DNA of 64,000 nucleotides, taken from Blepharisma stoltei. Lineage: Eukaryota; Ciliophora; Heterotrichea; Heterotrichida; Blepharismidae. The translations under genes and the position numbers were made by a program. Positions 58,341-64,000 of the stretch are shown piece by piece. Location of the stretch: contig CAJZBQ010000063.1 in assembly GCA_914767885.1 (NCBI GenBank), positions 124,001 through 188,000 on the forward strand, read 5' to 3'. Below the pieces are notes generated by a model, which was given only the letters and a program-made list of their open reading frames with translations, made no database searches and was not told the DNA's origin. The first letter of the stretch is position 1. The number at the start of each line of letters is the position of its first letter.

Positions 58341-58426
58341 TAATTAAGCCTTATTATCCTCTTAAAAAAATTGCACCTATTAATTTTTTATAAAATAATT
58401 ACAAAATAATTTATATAAATAAATCT

Positions 58427-59070
58427 TACTCCCCCCTTTTAAATTGGACAGAATATAGGTAAAATTTCCATTTTTTTGGTAAATTAACCCTTTAAATTGG
58501 AAAAAAAATTCAATTTTATAAATAAAAAATTTTATAGATAAAAATCATAAGTTTTATGTAAAAAGTTTTGGTATAAGTTAAATGTTTCTTCTTAACTAAA
58601 ATTAAAAATTTAGTTATATCTTGCTCTTGTTTAAAAAAAGAGTATATAAAGAGCATCTTATTTAAATAAAATTTATTATCCTTAATTGCTAAATTTTTTA
58701 AAAAATTTAAATTTATTTTAGATAAAAATAATATTTTTATTCAAATAATTTTGATATAAATTCAATACGGATTCTTTACAAAAATTGAAACTTTACTTAT
58801 TTCTTGCTTTATTTTAAAGAATAGAGTATAAATAGCATCTTATTTAGACAAAATTAGCATTTTGATCGATAAATTTCCTAAAATTTTTTTTATCAATAAA
58901 AATTTAGTTATATATTGCTTTGTTTAAAGGATAATGAGCAAATAGCATTTTTATTAAACAAATTTATTAATCTAATTCGATAATTTTTGAATTTTTTTTA
59001 TAAAAAAATTTTCTTATCCCATTTAAATTGGAACAAAATTTTTTGTTCCATTTTAAAGTAGGGGAGGAGT
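58427..59070. mobile_element. Family 2 MITE, long form, between Kelch 3 and kinase 1
   Basis: 644 bp, TA 58427-58428 and 59071-59072, with ends CCCCCCTTTTAAATTGGACA and TTCCATTTTAAAGTAGGGGA. The right edge overlaps the TAA of the kinase gene. The body is similar to 23044-23821 in the opposite orientation (about 180-bp internal periodicity). Confidence 0.8.
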
Positions 59071-61011
59071 TAATAAACTTTGCCTTTAATTAACCTCTGC
59101 AACCTAGCTTTCTTTATTGGAACAAAATTGTTCGGGAGTATTCTGGTCTTTATTTTTACACATTCTACCTGAAAATCTCCTCTTTCCCTATTGATTTCTT
59201 GTGAGCGACTTTTCAGACTTCTGGATCTGAAACTAATAGATTTTAGTTTTTTACAAAACCATCTGTGCCCTACCGCTTCTTCAGGAGGGATTCTATTTTC
59301 GGGATTAGGATCAGTCAACCTTTTAATTAGGTTGATAGCATCCTTTGATACGTATTTTCATACATGGTCATTGAAATTTATTATACACTCAGTGTTTTTT
59401 ACAAGGATGTCTTTTACTGACTCACTGTAAAAAGGCATTTTTCCGGATAATAATATATACATAATGATCCCTACAGAAAATAAATCACTTTTGGTGCCGT
59501 ATGGCTGCCTTCTGAGAATCTCAGGGGCGATATAGCCGGGGGTGCCACATCTGAGCTTTAGATCTCCAGAGGCTTCTGTTGCTAATCCAAAATCAGCAAG
59601 CTTAAAATCGTAGTCATTTTCATAGGAATCCATAAGGATGTTTTCAAGCTTTATATCTCTATGCACAATATTTTGGGAATTTAACTCCCCGCCTTTAAAT
59701 TGGAACAAAATATAGACACAAAATTTGCATTTTTTGATATTTTAGCCCCCTTTAAATGAAATAAATATTTTTTAATAGAAAAATTTTATAGATATAATTT
59801 TTTTTTATAAAATTAGATTAGACTTAGTTTAACGAAAAGCTCAATTAGAATATTATTATAGTCAGTGTCACTAACTATATAATAATTTTACGCTGGATCG
59901 ATTAATTTTTGTATTAATTCTTCAAAATAATCAAAAATCTCGTTTCAATTTATATTTTTAAATTTTTAAAATTCTTTTTTATACATTGACAGAATATAAA
60001 TTTTCTATAGACAAAAAATTTAAAGAAATTGTCCCCTTTAAATTGGAACAGATTTTTGTGTTCCAATTTGAAGGGGGTATAAGTAATCTAGTACACATAA
60101 AAGTTTTTGGCTCAATTTAGCCACGTCTCTCTCAGTGAAATTATCTTTCATGAGAACTCTGGTATACAGGTCTTCGCCTTTGGCATAATCTAGAACTAAA
60201 TGTACGTGGTCTTCATCTTCATAAATTTTATGAAGTTTTATTATATTTGGATGATTTAATTTTCTCATAATTTTTATTTCCTTTATGAGTGCTTCGTAGT
60301 TTTCTTGGCTTCCTTTGATTTCAAGCTTATCGATAGATTTTATGGCATACTTTTTACAATCTTTTCGATGTTTACCAAGGAAAACCTTAGAGTAGGCTCC
60401 TCTTCCTAGAACTATTTCAAGCTCATAATCATCTTCGAGATCTGTTAGAATCCCTACGTATGACAGTTTGTCAAGCCATAAATCCAGTTGCCAATTATTT
60501 GATAGAAATTTTTTCTTCGTGTGACATCCCAAAAATTTTTATTAATAACTTTTTCTTTGTGAGACAAATTTTTCGGGAAAAAAAGCTAAAAATCTATCAC
60601 GAGAAAAAATTTCGATAAAAAATATGAAAAATGATACACAGGAATATTCCAATTTATATCACATAAAACCCATAAGTCCAGCTCTTCTTTATTCTTTACA
60701 TAAAAATCGTGGCTTGCATTCTGGTGTCCAAGGCTAAAGCCATATCTAGTAATGTCGTCTTTCTCCTCCACAAAAGGCTCGATCAGCTTCCATTGGATAT
60801 TTACAGTACTTACAGGGACTTTCGAGCCAGCTTCAAGTTTGATTAGGGCTTTATCAGACAAAATGTAAGTGTTTTCTATTAGAAAACCCGGCTTTTTAGC
60901 CTCTGATAGCTGCCATTTGAAGACTTCTTTTATTTCTTCGTTGTTGAAAGGCGTTCAAAACTCGTAAGAGCCTTGCTCAACTTGGTTTATCGATAAGAAT
61001 ACTGACTGCAT
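59070..61011 (-). CDS. PH-domain protein kinase 1
   Basis: ATG 61011 (MQSVFLSINQVEQGSYEFW, Trp as TGA) to TAA 59070. Removing IES 60481-60674 and the MITE 59682-60079 gives about 450 residues. A PH domain (about 1-120; KEELDLWLDKLS at its last helix) precedes a complete kinase domain: VLGRGAYSKV glycine loop, YAIKSIDK catalytic Lys, NIVHRDIKLENIL, DFGLA, CGTPGYIAPEIL, SDLFSVGIIMYILLSGKMPF, DPNPENRIPPEEAVGHRWF. This is an AGC/CAMK-like Ser/Thr kinase. The basic tail after the domain is about 55 residues. PH suggests phosphoinositide binding (family knowledge). The paralogue at 62429 shares domain order and IES positions only in part. Confidence 0.9.
59682..60079. mobile_element. Family 2 MITE (IES) in kinase 1
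   Basis: 398 bp, TA 59682-59683 and 60080-60081, with ends CTCCCCGCCTTTAAATTGGA and TTCCAATTTGAAGGGGG. Excision joins LCVLDYL to NSQNIVHRDIKLENI, just before the catalytic loop. Confidence 0.9.
60481..60674. other. Candidate IES, 194 bp, in kinase 1
   Basis: Repeat GAYTTATGG (minus strand) at both edges, TA 60479-60480 and 60673-60674. The join KEELDLWLDKLSYVGILTDLEDDYEL matches the paralogue EEELNKWISYISKIGIMTDIEDSYTL. Confidence 0.82.
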
Positions 61012-62428
61012 AACAAAATAAACTTAATTTTAAAATAGAGAAAACTAAGTGGTTCATATTTAAGATTTCGATCCAGTGTAAGAGTTACGTCATATTTATA
61101 AAAATAACTTTTCTCAGGTCTTTTCTTGATCTTTATAAAGCCATAATTTAGAGAATAATTATGGATAGCTGCCAGATGATCAAATGCTTTTAGAGGAATT
61201 AAACTGCCAGTTTTAGCTAAATTAGTCGAAAACTAATTAAAAATGCTCTAGCTTTTTTATGAGTAAATAAAGCAGAATGTAATAGACCGAAGTGAAGTAG
61301 GCAAACCCAAAATTACTTTTATCATTACTAACCTATATAGAAATTTATATGGTGGAAGACGAACATAAACCTCTTGGTGCGATTTTCTCAACACTCTGCA
61401 AGGAAGAAACCAAGCTGAGAAGCAGGCAGGGTACCTTTGGTGTATATCGGGCTTGGGGTTTTCTTGGGCCTAAGGGCTTACCTCCAATGTTTTTTAGATA
61501 AAGCATGATCAGTGTAGAATAAGGCAAGCAAAATCCTTACAGACCTGCTAGACAATTTTTGCCTGCACAATAATAGGAGTTATTTCATGGGACCGAATCC
61601 AAGGAGAAAGTCCAACTCAATTGTGCAAGACTCTACTGTGAAGGAGGAAGGTTGCATGCCGATTCCTAGGGGATAATGAGATGAGTAGCGGGCTGAAAAT
61701 TCAGGCATTCAAAGACGATAATAACCTAATATAATCATTGCTGACCATTTTTATTATGCAACATCCAGAATAGGATAATGATAAATTTAAAAGGGAAAAT
61801 ATTCTTCTGATATAATGCACCTTGAAAATTTAAAATATAAGCATATTTTAGTTCATTTGGTTTTATTGGCATCTAATAAGCATATAAATTTGAAAATATT
61901 TGTAAATTTAAATTAATCGATTTTTAAGCTTACATTTATTTTATTTAACCCGATTTAATTTTAAATCATTATTTATTCCTTAAATTAAAAATTCTGTCAA
62001 ATCGATATTTCAAAAAAAATCCAATAAAGTGCTCCAATAATTCGCAGCAATTAAAATAAGATTAAAAAATAAAGGCAAAGCATTGAAAACTTCTTTAATA
62101 TTCTTAATAATATAATATTAAATTTCTTACTCCTTAATAATAAGAATATAAAAGAGATTAAGTAAATTTCGATCTAATCATATAAAATATTTCCAGATAA
62201 TAAAACAATTTTATTATTTTTTTGGGTAGGAGTTATATAAGTTTTAATTTTGAAATAAAAAAAATGAATAGGTAGAGAATTCTGAATTTCTGTTCAAAAG
62301 CTCGTGATATTGGAAAATAAATGAAAATTTTAAAAATATAAGATTTAATAATATATTACTGTCAAAATAACTGATAAAATAGACTAATATGGTCTTCTTT
62401 TTAATAAAATCTGTAATTATATTATTGA
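61012..62428. other. Intergenic region between divergent kinase genes
   Basis: About 61290-61740 is GC-richer (reads like worn retroposon sequence; no ends or duplication found). The remainder is AT-rich without coding signal. It should hold the promoters of both kinase genes. Confidence 0.45.
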
Positions 62429-64000
62429 ATGTCAATATTTTCAACATTAGACAAAAGTTCTCAAAATCTGGCTGAATTTTGGAAATCCTACAGCAATATC
62501 AATTTAACCCTTCAAGAGCTGCATCGGGGAAAACTTTTGGAGGTAATAGACATTGGTGTTGCTATAGAACGAAATTTTGTCCTAACAAAAAAACATTTAA
62601 TAAAACTGGATTTATCAGAAAAGCCAGAAATGATAGCATCGCTTGAGTGGAAGCTAATATCAGCTTTTCAAGAAAATCAGAAAAATAATATTAGATTTGG
62701 GTTCACCCTCGGATGTAAAAACGCTGCGAAAGATTTTTATGTCGAAAATGAAGAAGAACTTAACAAATGGATTAGCTATATATCAAAAATTGGTATAATG
62801 ACAGACATTGAAGACTCATATACACTTGAAAAAAATATCGGGAGGGGTGGGAACTCTACAGTTTATTTGGCAAAAAGCGTTACAAGCTCAACAATGTTCG
62901 CTGTGAAATCTATTTCAAAAAGCTTGACTACTCAAAGCATAGAATCAATTGCAAGTGAAATTAAAATCATGAGGAAGCTCAATCATCCTAATATAACTCA
63001 CTTGCATCAAGTATTTGAAAGTGACACCCATATTTACATGATTTTAGACTATGCTAAAGGAGGCAGCTTATATGAAAAAATTATCAAAAAACAGACCCTC
63101 CCTGAGACTTCAGTGCTTAAATTTTGCAGAGAATTGCTAAAGGTACTCAAGTATTTAAACTCAAAAAAAATCGTGCACAGAGATATTAAATTAGAGAACA
63201 TTTTACTAGACAGTCAAGATGATAATCTTGATTTTAAATTAGCTGACTTTGGCTTAGCAACAAAAATAACTGGTGAGCTAACATTAAGATGTGGATCACC
63301 AGGATATAGGAAAAAAATTATTTATTTATTAAACATAATTTTTGGAATTTTAAAATATAAAAAATATGGTCAGGATATATTGCCCCAGAAATCCTAAATC
63401 TCTTCTTCACAAGGGTTAATTTTTTTTTTAGTTTATATATAATTTTGTAGCAATTTTTTTCGAAATTAAAAAAAATCCCAATTCACAAAAATTTAAAACA
63501 AATATTAGTTTAATATGTAAAATTTATGTTTTTAAATGAAAGCTGCTTAAAATTAAACAGAATTAGCTAGAAATTTCATTATAATAATTATCACTTATAT
63601 ATATCAAAATATTTTTTTTATAAAATTATTTCTATTAAAAAATATCTGTTCGCTCACAGAGGGGGAACTTTCCAATGGCTTTGCTCGCTCACGGAGGGGG
63701 AATAAGAAAAGAGAAATATGGGTACAAAGTTGACATTTTTGGAGCTGGGGTTATTTATATACTTTACTTACAGGGAAAATGCCATTTTTTGGGTATTTTC
63801 AAGAAAAAGTGTTAGAGAAAAACAGGGAGTGCAATATAAATTTCCATGATGTTAATTTGCACAATATCTCCAAAGAATGCATTGAGTTACTTCAAAAAAT
63901 GACTTGTCCATGCCCAGGGCTACGAATTTCTCCACGAAGAGCATTAAAACATAAATGTTTTTCAAAATATTTCCCAAGAAAAAAACCATTTAATCAGTCT
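62429..64000 (+). CDS. PH-domain protein kinase 2 (3' end outside window)
   Basis: ATG 62429. PH domain (about 1-125, ending NEEELNKWISYISKIG), then kinase domain: NIGRGGNSTV glycine loop, FAVKSISK, KIVHRDIKLENILL, DFGLATKITGELTLRCGSPGY. Removing a 71-bp IES (63305-63375) and the MITE 63395-63702 continues it as GSPGYIAPEILRKEKYGYKVDIFGAG. Near 63750 one base appears to be missing: VDIFGAGVI in one frame, LYTLLTGKMPFFGYF in the next. Where kinase 1 has DPNPENR this copy has CPCPGLR. Still open at the window edge. The apparent frameshift may be a sequencing error, or the start of decay. Confidence 0.82.
63305..63375. other. IES, 71 bp, in kinase 2
   Basis: CAGGATAT is repeated at its edges (TA 63305-63306, 63376-63377). 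Removal restores the invariant SPGYIAPEIL kinase motif. Confidence 0.88.
63395..63702. mobile_element. Family 1 MITE (IES) in kinase 2
   Basis: 308 bp, TA 63395-63396 and 63703-63704. The left tip is eroded (CTTCTTCACAAGGG); the right end keeps two direct copies of TTCGCTCACRGAGGGGG. Only 20 bp after the 71-bp IES. Removal gives APEILRKEKYGYKVD. Confidence 0.88.

Noticed and set aside
1-64000. CRISPR arrays, operons, prokaryotic promoters or ribosome binding sites
   Set aside because: The fold-back repeats are MITE ends; the window is eukaryotic, with short introns.

Overview
This window looks like germline (micronuclear) DNA of a heterotrich ciliate, most likely Blepharisma. Three observations support that. 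(1) TGA must be read as tryptophan. In a SUMO-conjugating E2 (24041-24526), a DHHC acyltransferase, two protein kinases, a cytosolic carboxypeptidase and Kelch proteins, in-frame TGA sits at conserved Trp positions, and only TAA and TAG end genes. (2) Spliceosomal introns are only 15-16 nt (for example 28470-28484, 28798-28812, 33748-33762, 42270-42285, 45636-45650). (3) Nearly every gene is interrupted by TA-bounded inserts whose removal, keeping one TA, restores one continuous reading frame. This is how internal eliminated sequences (IESs) of a ciliate germline behave.

The DNA is AT-rich. The inserts are of four kinds. Family 1 MITEs (about 240-400 bp) have ends reading CTCCGTGAGCGAACAAAA. 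Family 2 MITEs have ends reading CCTTTAAATTGGAACAAAA. GC-rich SINE-like retroposons (270-610 bp) are flanked by 12-18 bp target-site duplications that all contain TA. Anonymous AT-rich IESs (about 50-200 bp) are the fourth kind.

Layout. 1-182: start of a gene running off the left edge. 249-13300: tandem array of three about 5 kb units for a class C GPCR-like receptor (minus strand); copy 1 looks intact, copy 2 carries a MITE and another insert, copy 3 is a pseudogene that has lost its seven-helix part. 13303-21023: one very long coiled-coil gene broken by two MITEs, three retroposons and at least three plain IESs. 21835-24526: a small acylated protein, a LITAF-like protein and UBC9. 24560-28850: a coiled-coil gene and a STAND/NACHT NTPase. 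29071-31880, 37080-39967 and 56122-58340: three zinc-motif/coiled-coil/Kelch proteins, the second fused to TPR repeats. 32130-33884: tandem Rab-like pair with altered nucleotide-binding motifs. 34297-35413: DHHC palmitoyltransferase. 35430-36915 and 39990-41430: a lineage-specific gene with two decayed copies. 41526-46824: a disordered protein, a tubulin-deglutamylase-like carboxypeptidase and a small protein. 46902-54097: a second giant coiled-coil gene with an EF-hand and an Ser/Arg-rich tail. 59070-64000: two paralogous PH-kinases, the second leaving the right edge.

The genes do not form a pathway. The unifying theme is a germline in which mobile elements sit inside genes and are tolerated because DNA elimination can remove them at TA dinucleotides. 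Joins described below come from reading frames by eye. No alignment or search was run, and the macronuclear sequence would settle each of them.
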